From NCBI RefSeq assembly GCF_003334855.1, contig NZ_QOWE01000003.1:186001-250000 (forward strand): a stretch of DNA of 64,000 nucleotides. Direction: 5' to 3'. The notes beneath the pieces were generated by a model, which saw only the letters and a program-made list of their open reading frames with translations, did no database searches and had not been told where the DNA came from. This DNA is from Larkinella punicea. Its GTDB lineage: Bacteria > Bacteroidota > Bacteroidia > Cytophagales > Spirosomataceae. The translations under genes and the position numbers were made by a program. The first letter of the stretch is position 1. Each line of letters begins with the position of its first letter. Below, one piece after another: positions 36,049 to 46,184 of this stretch.

Positions 36049-37605
36049 ATGAGAGAGAGATACGGTCGACTACTCGCAACGTTGGCAATTCTGGGAATTT
36101 CGATTCCGGGCAGCAGCCAATACCTGATGGGAATTGCCAACAGCAATTACGGAGGAACCCAGTCCATCTATCGTCATCCGTCGGAAGCTGCCGATTCGCG
36201 CTACCGGTTTTACCTGAATCTGGCATCCGTCGATCTGTATGCTTCCAACAATCACGTGCGTTGGGTGGCCCCCTTTTCGGTGGTGCGCTACATGACCGGA
36301 CAGATTCCGGACCAATACCGCAGTGAGCGCGGGAAGAGCCTGGGCCGAACCGGTTACCTCAAAGAGCAGTTAAATGGCCGCGACAAGCGCTTATCATTTG
36401 GGGGCGAAGTCCGGGGACCGTCGGCACTGATCACCCTGAACGACCGGTTTGGCATTGCTCTATCGACGCGGGTCAGAACGGCCGTCACCTACCGGAACAC
36501 GTCGGAGGCCACCGCCCGGTTGATGTTATACGGTACGCAGATTGTGGAACTGCAGCGGGTTCTGAACGAAAACCAGCATGGCATGGCCAACGTCAACGGC
36601 TATGGCGAACTGGCCGCAACGTTTGGAGCGGTTATTTTCGATAATGACGATCAATTCTTGAAAGCTGGCGTGACCGTCAAACGGGAAGTCGGATTTTACA
36701 ACGCCCACGTTCGGGTCGACGATGGAACCCACCAGATTGTTCGGGACCCCAGTCTCTCCGGGTTTCAGGCCCTGCGCATTCGCCAGTTCAACGGTGCTTA
36801 TGGCTACACCAGCGAGCTGGCCTTTCAACGGGCGGGCTTTTCGCCGGGCTGGTTGTTCGGGAAACAGTCGGCCGGTGGTGGCTGGGGATTCGACCTCGGC
36901 ATGACCTACGAATACCGTCCGAACTTCCGCAAGTATACGTACCGGGAAAAGGGGGAACTGCGCCGGGATCCGACCAAAAACAAATACCTTTATCGCATCT
37001 CGGCTTCGCTGGTCGATCTGGGGGGAATCCGGTTCAGGAACCCGGAAATGGTCAATCTGTACCCGGTTTCGGTAACCAACAGGCTCATCACCAATACGAC
37101 CTTCGAGGGGGTCAAATCTCCCGATGCCATCAACGAACGGATTGTGAATACACTCATGTTACCGCTGATGGAAAAGACGACCTCGTACCGCTCCGGATTG
37201 CCAACGGCCCTGAATGTGAGTGCTGATTATCAGGTGAAAAATAACCTCTACGTCGGCCTTTTGTGGACGCAGAGTCTGGTGCCGTCCAACGCTGTCGCCA
37301 TGATTGCGCCCTCGATGGTGGCCGTGGTTCCCCGGTGGGAGAGCCGTTGGGCCGAGGTGTCGATGCCGGTGGCTTTGCAGGACAATTATTCGATGCCGAC
37401 GATTGGGCTGGCGCTGCGGGCGGGACCGGTTTTTGCCGGCACCGATCACCTGGGCGGACTGGCCAACATCGGCAATCCGCGCGGGGCGAATTTTTACGCC
37501 GGAGCTACCATTCCGCTCTTTCGCCGGGGACCCAAAAATCCGACCGATTGTTATTTTCCCCCGCAGGAAGGGGGCTATTGGAAACGATTCGGCAGAAAGC
37601 GATAA
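36049..37605 (+). CDS. Outer-membrane beta-barrel-type protein (DUF5723-like)
   Basis: This 518-residue protein has a signal peptide (residues 1-24, ending IPGSSQ). The remainder is beta-rich with alternating aromatic and polar residues, for example RYRFYLNLASVDLYASNNHVRW and YVGLLWTQSLVP. It ends in a C-terminal strand pair around FYAGATIPLFRRG, typical of an outer-membrane barrel. The opening (LMGIANSNYGGTQSIYRHPSEAADSRYRFY) resembles DUF5723 proteins of Bacteroidota, an assignment from memory. It converges with a multi-TM gene, with only 4 bases between the stops. Its function is unknown. Confidence 0.7.
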   Translation: MRERYGRLLATLAILGISIPGSSQYLMGIANSNYGGTQSIYRHPSEAADSRYRFYLNLASVDLYASNNHVRWVAPFSVVRYMTGQIPDQYRSERGKSLGRTGYLKEQLNGRDKRLSFGGEVRGPSALITLNDRFGIALSTRVRTAVTYRNTSEATARLMLYGTQIVELQRVLNENQHGMANVNGYGELAATFGAVIFDNDDQFLKAGVTVKREVGFYNAHVRVDDGTHQIVRDPSLSGFQALRIRQFNGAYGYTSELAFQRAGFSPGWLFGKQSAGGGWGFDLGMTYEYRPNFRKYTYREKGELRRDPTKNKYLYRISASLVDLGGIRFRNPEMVNLYPVSVTNRLITNTTFEGVKSPDAINERIVNTLMLPLMEKTTSYRSGLPTALNVSADYQVKNNLYVGLLWTQSLVPSNAVAMIAPSMVAVVPRWESRWAEVSMPVALQDNYSMPTIGLALRAGPVFAGTDHLGGLANIGNPRGANFYAGATIPLFRRGPKNPTDCYFPPQEGGYWKRFGRKR

Positions 37606-37609
37606 GCCG

Positions 37610-39175
37610 TTATTTCCGGAGCAAATACCGGTAAAAAAACGACTCTCTTTTTCCGACATACTGAAGGGCATAATCCGCGTCGGCATCGAAGGTTTCATGG
37701 GGCTTCATGCAACTCATATCTGCTTCCCCGAAATTAGTGGTAGCATTGCCCATCGAACGTTCGATGGGCTGCGGAACGTGAACAGACCAGACTTTGTAGG
37801 CCAGAACCCGCAGTGGCACATACAGCCCGATCATGACCCAGACAGCAAAGACCCAACCGGCCGTTGTTCGTTTTGACGACCGGTACCAATGCACCAATCC
37901 GTTGGCAAGGGCCAGATAATAAACAAATTGCGCCGGAATGATCGTGCGGTTTTGGAAGTCGTTCCAGCGTCCCATATAGATCAAACTGAGAAGTTGAATG
38001 GAAAGAGCGGCAGTAAAAGCCGCTTTTACCCAAACCGAGTTTTCGCTCGTTTGCCGGTTATACCAGCGGTAGAGGAAAGCACCCACCCAGAGTTGCAACC
38101 CCCAGAACAAGACGTACAAAACCACATCGGCGGGTGTATTGAATGCTTCGATCAAAAAACCGCTATCCGGTATCGGCTCATGGGCCTGGTAAAAGAAGCC
38201 CAGAAGCGCGCAAATTGCCAGACAATTGCCCAGGAAAACCGGATGCAACCAGGCCGAAACCGTAAACACGCTGCGTTGCGTAAATAGCAACCACAAACCC
38301 AGACCAATGCTAACAAAAGGCGACCATAAGAGGGTGGCCGCCACGACAAAAGCCAGGGCGACGGGCGAGGCATTCCGGCGTTGCCAATGAACGATCAGGC
38401 CGATGGCAATCCAGCCACCGAGGGCATGTTGCGGAACCGCCTGTAGCTGCATGACGAGGGGAGCGGGGTCGAGACTCTGCGCCCAGTTGTGGTTGCTGAA
38501 CGCCAGCCGGGGTGTTTCGTAGCGGGTGTAGCCCGGAACTTGGTTGGTAAAAACGGCGGTGAGCCAGCGGGCGGCATCCCAGTTAAAATCAATGAATAAT
38601 GACCAGACCAGCCGAAAAGCCACTTCGACACCGGACAGAAATGGCAATCCCACGGCAATCCAGGTCCTGAGCAGTTTGCTCAACCGGGCCGCCCAGCCAA
38701 ACGCCAGGAGTATGCCCAGCCAGCCCCACAGGAAAGAAATCCATTCCGCCGATTGAAACGACAGATGGGCCGCTTTGGCAATGACTGCGGTTGGCAAATA
38801 ATAGGCGATGTAATAACACAGGAAGGGATTGTCGAGACGCAGATTCTGGTACAAAACCGGCCAGGGACGGGTGATGAGGTCGTGGAAAAGCAGATTGTGT
38901 TTGTCGTAATCGCCATACTGCGGCACGAAGGCTCCGATACCGCTCACCCAAGTCCAGAACAACGCACCCGTTGCCAGGACTAGCCATTCGGTTCGGGAAA
39001 AAGGCACCGGCGATTCGGTGGAAAAAACCGGCTGGCGGACAAATTGCCAGACACCCAGTGTAACCAGAATCAAAAGTGGAAGGGCGATCAGGGGAATGAT
39101 CCAGAAAACCAGAAACAGGCAAACCGGGACATAGAGATAACCGAGTGAAACAAGCGTAAATCGATCGATTTTCAT
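37610..39175 (-). CDS. Multi-TM membrane protein of unknown function
   Basis: This is a 521-residue, very hydrophobic protein with about 11-13 predicted TM helices. The first periplasmic loop, GIGAFVPQYGDYDKHNLLFHDLITRPWPV, is rich in charged and aromatic residues, as in GT-C type glycosyltransferases and other polytopic enzymes that use lipid-linked sugars. No decisive family motif was found. The C-terminus is a soluble tail of about 50 residues (STRFGEAD-like region around MGNATTNFGEADMSC). It could be a mannosyl-/oligosaccharyl-type transferase, but this is only a guess from topology. The stop nearly abuts the converging barrel gene. Confidence 0.6.
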   Translation of the reverse strand: MKIDRFTLVSLGYLYVPVCLFLVFWIIPLIALPLLILVTLGVWQFVRQPVFSTESPVPFSRTEWLVLATGALFWTWVSGIGAFVPQYGDYDKHNLLFHDLITRPWPVLYQNLRLDNPFLCYYIAYYLPTAVIAKAAHLSFQSAEWISFLWGWLGILLAFGWAARLSKLLRTWIAVGLPFLSGVEVAFRLVWSLFIDFNWDAARWLTAVFTNQVPGYTRYETPRLAFSNHNWAQSLDPAPLVMQLQAVPQHALGGWIAIGLIVHWQRRNASPVALAFVVAATLLWSPFVSIGLGLWLLFTQRSVFTVSAWLHPVFLGNCLAICALLGFFYQAHEPIPDSGFLIEAFNTPADVVLYVLFWGLQLWVGAFLYRWYNRQTSENSVWVKAAFTAALSIQLLSLIYMGRWNDFQNRTIIPAQFVYYLALANGLVHWYRSSKRTTAGWVFAVWVMIGLYVPLRVLAYKVWSVHVPQPIERSMGNATTNFGEADMSCMKPHETFDADADYALQYVGKRESFFYRYLLRK

Positions 39176-39273
39176 CGCGGAAACCGGGCCTGTGGGTGGT
39201 GTAATTCAAATTTGTATGAACAAAAGTAAAAAAGGCCGGGCGAATTTTTGACGTTTTGATTATATTCGTTCAA

Positions 39274-39840
39274 ATGAAAATCGCTATGCAACACACTACG
39301 GCTCCGGCATTTCCTCAGACATTCGATGAATTCCTGACGTGGGAACCCGTCGATGGGTATAAATATGAATGGAAAGATGGGGAAATGATCCGATTCTCTG
39401 GTATGAAGAAAAAGCAATATTACATTTATGATGTATTGAATACTCTTTTTATTACGAAAGGGTACCACAAAGCAGGAACCTTCATGGCAGAACCTGACGT
39501 CATGCTTACTGCTCTCCAAATGCGTCGGCCTGATATTGCTTATTTTACAAAAGAACAAATACAACAGGGTCGGAAAGGCGAGGATGTAATTCCGGCTTTT
39601 GTCGTCGAGGTGCTGTCTGAAACAGACCATGCGTATCGAATTGAGGAAAAAATTGCCGAATATTTCAAAGCAGGTGTACAGGTGGTCTGGAACATCTTCC
39701 CGGAAGCGGAGGTCGTTTACGTCTATACATCCCGCAAACACGTCACCATTTGTCTGGAAAGTGATGTCTGTTCAGCCGCCCCGGTATTACCCGATTTTTC
39801 GATCCGTGTGAATGACTTGTTTGCACCCACTCCTGCATAA
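39274..39840 (+). CDS. Uma2 family endonuclease-like protein (DUF820)
   Basis: This 188-residue protein matches the Uma2/DUF820 family, a PD-(D/E)XK nuclease fold common in Cyanobacteria, Bacteroidota and Chloroflexota. Features seen are FDEFLTWEPVDGYKYEWKDGEMI, the aspartate in RRPDIAYFTKEQ, the glutamate in FVVEVLSETDHAYRIEEK with the following lysine, and AEYFKAGVQVVWNIFPEAEVVYVY. The role is not established experimentally for most members. The ATG at 39274 was preferred over the TTG at 39256. It is an isolated gene between two convergent or divergent neighbours and may be mobile. Confidence 0.88.
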   Translation: MKIAMQHTTAPAFPQTFDEFLTWEPVDGYKYEWKDGEMIRFSGMKKKQYYIYDVLNTLFITKGYHKAGTFMAEPDVMLTALQMRRPDIAYFTKEQIQQGRKGEDVIPAFVVEVLSETDHAYRIEEKIAEYFKAGVQVVWNIFPEAEVVYVYTSRKHVTICLESDVCSAAPVLPDFSIRVNDLFAPTPA

Positions 39841-39846
39841 ACGATA

Positions 39847-39886
39847 AAACCGCCATTCCCACGAGTCGTACTGAGAATGGCGGTTT
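39847..39886. terminator. Bidirectional terminator between the Uma2 gene and hslU
   Basis: AAACCGCCATTC (39847-39858) pairs with GAATGGCGGTTT (39875-39886). It lies between the two convergent stops. Confidence 0.8.
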
Positions 39887-39903
39887 GCATAGCACAGTAA
39901 AAC

Positions 39904-41301
<1,398 letters not shown>

Positions 41302-41312
41302 TCGTAAGTTAG

Positions 41313-41403
41313 TTGCATGGTGCAGAGGGCATGGGGTACGGGGTAAAGGATGTCGATTGTTCATTGTCCTTTGCCCGGTATCCCATGCCCTCTGCTCTTG
41401 CAA
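41313..41403. repeat. Palindrome between hslU and porQ
   Basis: The left arm (41313-41351) and right arm (41366-41403) are imperfectly complementary over about 38 bases, with words GCATGG and GGGGTA. It fills the gap upstream of hslU and downstream of porQ and may terminate porQ. Confidence 0.7.
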
Positions 41404-41440
41404 AGAAACGTAGGAAACTGCAATTTGTACCGGGATTTGG

Positions 41441-42478
41441 TCATTTTTTTGGCATTATTCGATTTAAGTTGATCGAAAACGACAAATGGCTGCTACCACC
41501 CACCGCTGGCGTTGCCAGGGCGCGGGCATAGGTTAACTGAAATCCTTTGGCCTGAACCGCAACGCCAAACGACAACCCGGCGGCTCCCGAACCCGTCGCC
41601 AACTTCGCTTCCTGTCGGCGCAAATGATTGTAGCCCGCCAGCAGGTTGACATTCCGGTGAATCAGAAACTCCAGCCCAACGGCCAGGTGCCGCAGGATTT
41701 TTTCGGGAAGGGCGGTTTTCTGCGGAACCGGATTGCCGTTCAGGTCATAGGTCACATTCAGGGCCGGGTCGTTGTAAACAATGTCGAACTGGTGGAGATG
41801 GTGGGCGGTCAGGGTCGCGCGAATGGGCAGGTGCTCCGGTTTGACAGTAACGCCCGCTTGTAAATCGAACGGCAAATCCGGTGATTGTCCGGGCAAATAC
41901 GTTTTCAGACGAAAACCGGCATTTTTAGCCACTAACCCAAAAGTGAGTTCTTTTTTTGGGTGACGCCACGTTCCGCCAACGTCGAATAAAACCGCAAATG
42001 CCGAATAGGTTTCGATGGACGAACCAACGGCTTTGAGCGTTGCGCCGAGGGTGAAATTGCCTTCCGTTCGGGCGTGCGTCAGGCTCAGGGCGTAATCACT
42101 GGACGTGAAGGTTCCGGTTGGGTTGCCCAGCAAATCCGTCTGGTCGAACGTGCCATAGGTCAAATACTGCAAACCGGCTGCCCACTGGCCTTTGGTTTTG
42201 ATGGGCAAACCGTAGTGCAGTGTGATAAACCGGGTGTCGGCGAAATAGGGGACAAAGGTCATTGCCAGATGGTTGCGACCCGACGAATCGAGCAAAGCCG
42301 GATTTTGGAGAAAAAACAGAGCCCCCGGTTGGGTATTCGATGCCGCCAGTCCACCCAGTGCGGCCACGCGGGCGTGGGTTGGAATGGACAGAAAAGCAAA
42401 GCTGCCCTGTCCGCCCGGTGGTTGGGCTATGGCAGTGCCTGGAATCAGAAAGAAGAAAAACAGGAGAAGCGATCTCAA
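41441..42478 (-). CDS. porQ: Type IX secretion system protein PorQ
   Basis: PorQ is an outer-membrane beta-barrel of the type IX secretion system that participates, with PorV/PorU/PorZ, in attaching T9SS cargo to the cell surface. The 345-residue protein has a signal peptide (LLLFFFFLIPGTAIA), then GQGSFAFLSIPTHARVAALGGLAAS and FFLQNPALLDSS, the N-terminal family pattern. A row of amphipathic strands follows, with the C-terminal strand GSSHLSFSINLNRI. The family assignment is from memory of PorQ/PorV-type proteins. It matches the presence of cargo-like C-terminal domains in two other proteins of this window. Confidence 0.85.
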   Translation of the reverse strand: MRSLLLFFFFLIPGTAIAQPPGGQGSFAFLSIPTHARVAALGGLAASNTQPGALFFLQNPALLDSSGRNHLAMTFVPYFADTRFITLHYGLPIKTKGQWAAGLQYLTYGTFDQTDLLGNPTGTFTSSDYALSLTHARTEGNFTLGATLKAVGSSIETYSAFAVLFDVGGTWRHPKKELTFGLVAKNAGFRLKTYLPGQSPDLPFDLQAGVTVKPEHLPIRATLTAHHLHQFDIVYNDPALNVTYDLNGNPVPQKTALPEKILRHLAVGLEFLIHRNVNLLAGYNHLRRQEAKLATGSGAAGLSFGVAVQAKGFQLTYARALATPAVGGSSHLSFSINLNRIMPKK

Positions 42479-42624
42479 AGGCTATTTTTTAGTTCACGAA
42501 CCGCTTGCACGACGGGTTGCTAAAGTACAATTCTTACCGGATCAAGCAAAATCGTCCAGTTCCCGTATCGACGGCCCGGCCTCATTAATTTAAACCAAAT
42601 AACCACTGAATTACTCGTTTGCCT

Positions 42625-42821
42625 GATTATTGGCCGCGTAGCGGACTGATGTTTGTAGTCAAATGAATCACCCGAATCCTCCGCGTACCTTTGGGTACGC
42701 AACCAGTGCAGCAGATTGCGTACCCAGAGGCACGCGGAGGATTTGGGTGATTCGTTCGGCTACAAACATGTCGTACCTCTGGTACTTAATGGGCCTATAA
42801 TCAATCAATCTCATAGTTCGC
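42625..42821. repeat. Dispersed repeat R2, long form with internal hairpin
   Basis: This block begins TTATTGGCCGCGTAGCGGAC and ends near CTCATAGTTCGC. It holds a hairpin with about 38-base arms (42665-42702 and 42716-42754) containing CCTCCGCGTACC. A collapsed copy occurs at 58888-59000. The stretch 42479-43018 holds no gene; it has this repeat and an R1 half-element at 42841-42880. Confidence 0.8.
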
Positions 42822-42840
42822 ATTTTGTTCACTATTCATC

Positions 42841-42880
42841 AAGGGACTTTTAGCATCCGGATTAAGCTGCGTCCAGGTCC
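42841..42880. repeat. R1-related half-element
   Basis: The segment carries GACTTTTAGCATCCGGATTA and the inverted GGACGCAGCTTAA core seen in the R1 copies at 30658-30732 and 43899-44003. Its outer arms are missing, so it looks like a decayed copy. Confidence 0.6.
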
Positions 42881-43018
42881 GGCAATGGCCGCCCGGTAGG
42901 GGAACAGGGCAAAATGCGAGAGTCCTAAGAATAATTGCCCGAAATTATTTACATTGGCGGGGTATAGCAAGTCTAGCTAACAGCCGGTTTTTTAATTCTT
43001 ATTGTAACCTTATTCCGT

Positions 43019-43867
43019 ATGAAAAAAATATTCGTCATTGCACTGATTGGTCTGGCATTCCGTACAGCGTCGTCTGTTCAGGCGCAAAAAATCGAACTGA
43101 CACCCGTCTGGGAAACGGATACGACGCTGCGGACACCCGAGAGCGTTTTCTTCGAACCCGGCAAAAAAGTATTGTATGTTGCCTGTATCAATGGCGGTCC
43201 GTCACTGGAAAACAAAGGCAGCTACATCGCCAAAGTGGGCCTGGATGGAAAGGTGATGCAGATGAAATTTACCGAAAATCTGAATTCTACCAAAGGCATG
43301 GGCGTTTTGGGGAATAAACTGTATGTAACCGAAATGACCCAGGTCGTGGAAATCGCGCTGGCAACCGGCAAAATTCTTAACCGCTATCCCGTCGAAGGTG
43401 CCAAATTTCTCAATGATATTGCCGTCGATGCCAAAAAGGGAGTGGTCTACATCACGGATTCGGGCAACGGCAAAGTGTGGGCCTTGACCGGGGGAAAAAC
43501 CAGTCTGGTTCTGGAAGGGGCTCCGCTCAAAGGCACCAACGGTCTTCTCGTGGAAAATGGTCAGGTGCTGATCGGCAACGGTGACGGTTCTTTGCTGAGC
43601 ATGAATCCAACAACGAAGGAACTGAGCACGATCGCCAAAGTATCGGGTGGTATCGATGGCATTGTGGCTTTAGGAAACAAGCAGTACATCGTCACCGAGT
43701 GGGGTGGAAAGATTTGGCACGTTCAGGCGGATGGATCGACCGAGCTGAAATTGGACACGTCAAAAGAGAAAATCAACTCGGCTGACATCGGGTATAATCC
43801 AGCAACCAAAACGCTGTTTGTTCCTACTTTTTTCCACAATACCGTAAAAGCGTATTCCCTCAAATAA
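43019..43867 (+). CDS. Secreted beta-propeller protein (SMP-30/gluconolactonase-like)
   Basis: The 282-residue protein has a signal peptide (residues 1-22, ending SSVQA). It is followed by repeated four-stranded units: LRTPESVFFEPGKKVLYVACI, FLNDIAVDAKKGVVYITDSGNGKVWAL, GTNGLLVENGQVLIGNGDGSLL and INSADIGYNPATKTLFVPTFFHNTVKAY. This is a six-bladed propeller resembling SMP-30/gluconolactonase or NHL proteins. It probably acts in the periplasm or on the surface, and may bind a ligand or a lactone. It stands alone between repeat-rich gaps. Confidence 0.8.
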   Translation: MKKIFVIALIGLAFRTASSVQAQKIELTPVWETDTTLRTPESVFFEPGKKVLYVACINGGPSLENKGSYIAKVGLDGKVMQMKFTENLNSTKGMGVLGNKLYVTEMTQVVEIALATGKILNRYPVEGAKFLNDIAVDAKKGVVYITDSGNGKVWALTGGKTSLVLEGAPLKGTNGLLVENGQVLIGNGDGSLLSMNPTTKELSTIAKVSGGIDGIVALGNKQYIVTEWGGKIWHVQADGSTELKLDTSKEKINSADIGYNPATKTLFVPTFFHNTVKAYSLK

Positions 43868-43898
43868 GCCTTAGAGAACTTGCGTCTGAATTCTGGTG

Positions 43899-44003
43899 CC
43901 CTTTCGCTTTTTGCCCCTAAATCCCCTAAAGGGGACTTGGACGCAGCTTGACCCGGATGCTAAAAGTCCCCTTTAGGGGATTTAGGGGCAAAAAGCGAAA
44001 GGG
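43899..44003. repeat. Dispersed hairpin repeat R1, copy b
   Basis: Arms of about 40 bases: CCCTTTCGCTTTTTGCCCCT with AAATCCCCTAAAGGGGACTT, and its complement, give a near-perfect hairpin around a spacer of about 24 bases with the GGACGCAGCTTGACCCGGAT core. It lies between two convergent genes and may terminate both. Confidence 0.85.
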
Positions 44004-44029
44004 CTAGCCTTATCTCAGACGGTTTGCTA

Positions 44030-44764
44030 CTACAAAACATACCCCAATTTTATACCCAGCGTCGCACTCGGGAACAGGCCGCCCTGGCGGGTATTCCAGG
44101 TGCCGAACGTGTTGGGCGTAATGACATTGTCGTTGGTTGAATTCAAAAAGTGATAAGGACTGACATTCCGGAAGCCCAAACCGACAAAAAAATCCAGCAG
44201 CAGACGGTTGTCGCCCGGCATGGTGAGCACATACTGACGCCCGAACTTGCAGTGAACGCCCCAAACCGTTCGGTACATCGGGAATGTGCCGCGTTCGAAA
44301 TAAGCACAGGTGCCATTGACGCACTCCCGGCCGACGGCGGTGGTTTCCAAAACCGTGCGTTGTTTGAAAAACGTTTCGATCGCAAAATACCGGCCGATGG
44401 GCGGAGTAGCGAAGTGCGGTCGGCGGTAGCCCCGATACCGTCCGGAATACCGTCGCCATTCGGCCCGGCCACGCCAGACTTCAAAATTTTCGAAGTCGCT
44501 CCGACGCTCCGGATGCAGGTTGATGGCCTTCCAGCCGTAGCCAAACTCCGCCTGAACGGTGTGTCGCCCGCCAAAAAGCCGCTCGGCACCGAACTGAACC
44601 GTATTGTCCAGATCGAACAAAGCCAATGGCGCAAACTTGACCACCCAGCGCGGAGGATGATTCATGACCGGCGTGAGCGTATCGGGCAGCATCAGCGACT
44701 GAGCCAGTGCGTTCAGCGGAAGCCAGAACAACCACACGAAAACAATCAGGAAACGGTGTTTCAT
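44030..44764 (-). CDS. Outer-membrane beta-barrel-type protein (DUF3575-like)
   Basis: The 244-residue protein has a signal peptide (MKHRFLIVFVWLFWLPLNALA). Beta strands follow with alternating aromatics, such as RWVVKFAPLALFDLDNTVQFGAERLF, HTVQAEFGYGWKAINLH and LLLDFFVGLGFRNVSPYHFL, ending GLFPSATLGIKLGYVL, typical of a small outer-membrane barrel. The pattern KFAPLALFDLDNTVQFGAE... resembles DUF3575 proteins. It starts one base inside the stop of the upstream lipoprotein gene, so it belongs to the same operon. The role is unknown. Confidence 0.75.
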   Translation of the reverse strand: MKHRFLIVFVWLFWLPLNALAQSLMLPDTLTPVMNHPPRWVVKFAPLALFDLDNTVQFGAERLFGGRHTVQAEFGYGWKAINLHPERRSDFENFEVWRGRAEWRRYSGRYRGYRRPHFATPPIGRYFAIETFFKQRTVLETTAVGRECVNGTCAYFERGTFPMYRTVWGVHCKFGRQYVLTMPGDNRLLLDFFVGLGFRNVSPYHFLNSTNDNVITPNTFGTWNTRQGGLFPSATLGIKLGYVL

Positions 44765-45522
44765 CAGTTCTCGACCGGTAATGTACTGAGCAGCGTCAGT
44801 TGTTGGGACGCATCGTAACGGTATTGGAAAATACCGTCTTTTCCGGTAACGATCAGTACCGAGCGGTTCGGGATCACGTCGTACGAACGAATATCCTCGA
44901 AGGTTTTGATCGGTTTCAGCTTGACCGGATCGCTGGCGTCGAAAACTTTCAAACCGGCATCGCCTTCGCAAACGAACAGCAGATTACCGTCGATGCCCAG
45001 GCCGTGCGGATTGATCATCGAAATCTCATTCACCTGCACGGGGTTAGCAAGGTTCGAGATGTCGACGACCTCCAGACGATTCGGGCCGGTATTGCAGGAG
45101 GTTCCGCTGCGGAGGGTGACGTAAGCGTAATTACCCTGCGCCACCACCGGATCGCAACTGAAAATGTGCCGGTATAAGGCGGTTTGCTGCGGTTTGGCCG
45201 GATTTTCCAGGTTCATGATGTACATCCCGGTTTGCGTTCCGATAAACAGGTGGTTGTTATACGGAAAAATCGTTTCGACGCCGAAACCGAGCGATACCTT
45301 GCTCAAACTGTTGGGGTCGGCACTTTTTTGCACATCGTAGACCTGCAAACTATGCTGATTGACGACGTACAGGAAATTGCCCGCAACGGCAAACCGCGCC
45401 ATGGAACCGCCTGTTCCGCTGCCGCCGTTGGGATTGACGGAAGCACTGTCTTTGCTCCCCATTTCAGAACATCCCGCCAGAGCAGTCAGTCCGATCAAGA
45501 TAAAAAGTAGATAATTTTTCAT
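44764..45522 (-). CDS. LVIVD-repeat lipoprotein (beta-propeller)
   Basis: The 252-residue protein has a lipoprotein signal peptide with lipobox LTALAGC (cysteine about residue 18), so it is probably anchored in a membrane. The mature part consists of LVIVD-type repeats: FAVAGNFLYVVNQHSLQVYDV, RLEVVDISNLANPVQVNEI and GLKVFDASDPVKLKPIKTF, giving a beta-propeller. It has a conserved cysteine pair (FSCD, TSCN) not in every repeat. The start at 45522 (MKNYLLF) was chosen for the signal peptide. The upstream lipoprotein gene ends 12 bases before this start and the downstream barrel gene overlaps it, so the three form one operon. Confidence 0.85.
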   Translation of the reverse strand: MKNYLLFILIGLTALAGCSEMGSKDSASVNPNGGSGTGGSMARFAVAGNFLYVVNQHSLQVYDVQKSADPNSLSKVSLGFGVETIFPYNNHLFIGTQTGMYIMNLENPAKPQQTALYRHIFSCDPVVAQGNYAYVTLRSGTSCNTGPNRLEVVDISNLANPVQVNEISMINPHGLGIDGNLLFVCEGDAGLKVFDASDPVKLKPIKTFEDIRSYDVIPNRSVLIVTGKDGIFQYRYDASQQLTLLSTLPVEN

Positions 45523-45533
45523 GGTGCAGGATC

Positions 45534-46082
45534 TTAGCGGTAGCATTTTGGATTGGTGAGCTGGGCGGTTTCCCAGCGAACGACCACGCCCTTTTCAGGA
45601 TTGGCGCATTCAAACTGCACCCCGCGTTGCTGTGGATAAGAAGGATAGGGGTAGGCGTCTTTTATTCGCTTCAAAACCGTTACCTTCCGGGGATCGGTGA
45701 TGTCGAGGGCAACCAGATCGACGGCATTGTCGACGTAAAGCACATTTTCCTTCACGGCCATGTCGACATTGGCGGGAACCGAAACGAAAGCCAGCTTTTT
45801 GGGAGTAGCCGGGTCGCTGTTGTCGACAATGTGAATCCCTTTTCCCGGTTCGTTGATGAATAAATACGAGCCTTTGACGTAAATTTTGCCGGGATTTTTC
45901 AGCGGTTGGGGACCCAGCGTCTGGATCGTGCGGATTTCTTCGTAGGTGGCATACACCGGGCGGAGGCCCTGAAATGTTCGGTCGGGGTCGCTTTCACGGT
46001 TGATTTCGCAGCCGAAAACCGCCAGCAGCAGCAGCGGGCTCAGGAATCGGCGAAGGCAGAGAGGAGGGAAGAGGTGTTTCAT
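45534..46082 (-). CDS. LVIVD-repeat lipoprotein, second protein
   Basis: This lipoprotein of about 182 residues has a signal peptide (LSPLLLLAVFGC; cysteine about residue 25). Its mature part shows PGKIYVKGSYLFINEPGKGIHIVDNSDP, then VLYVDNAVDLVALDITDPRKV, the LVIVD-repeat form. It is shorter than the neighbour and holds only a few blades. The ATG at 46082 (MKHLFPP) was chosen. It is the first gene of the operon with the second lipoprotein and the barrel protein, and is divergent from the carboxylase gene. Confidence 0.82.
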   Translation of the reverse strand: MKHLFPPLCLRRFLSPLLLLAVFGCEINRESDPDRTFQGLRPVYATYEEIRTIQTLGPQPLKNPGKIYVKGSYLFINEPGKGIHIVDNSDPATPKKLAFVSVPANVDMAVKENVLYVDNAVDLVALDITDPRKVTVLKRIKDAYPYPSYPQQRGVQFECANPEKGVVVRWETAQLTNPKCYR

Positions 46083-46129
46083 GGAAGGTGCAGGTTTTTG
46101 CAACAAGGATTCAAATTCGTATAAAAACG

Positions 46130-46157
46130 TTGGATTCCGTAATAAAAATTATTTTTG
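46130..46157 (+). promoter_or_regulatory. Promoter of the acyl-CoA carboxylase gene
   Basis: TTG (46130-46132) and TATTTTTG (46150-46157) are separated by 17 bases, matching the Bacteroidota pattern TTG-N17-19-TAnnTTTG. It lies 28 bases before the chosen ATG at 46185. Confidence 0.6.
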
Positions 46158-46184
46158 TCGCTATACATTCAATTCAGCCCTTGC

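Noticed and set aside
42520-42702. A 60-residue minus-strand open frame in the gap after porQ
   Set aside because: It lies across the R2 repeat flank and has no recognisable protein features.
44765-44971. Longer form of the DUF3575-like protein reaching back to 44971
   Set aside because: The extra 69 residues overlap the upstream lipoprotein gene and precede a perfect signal peptide beginning at 44764.
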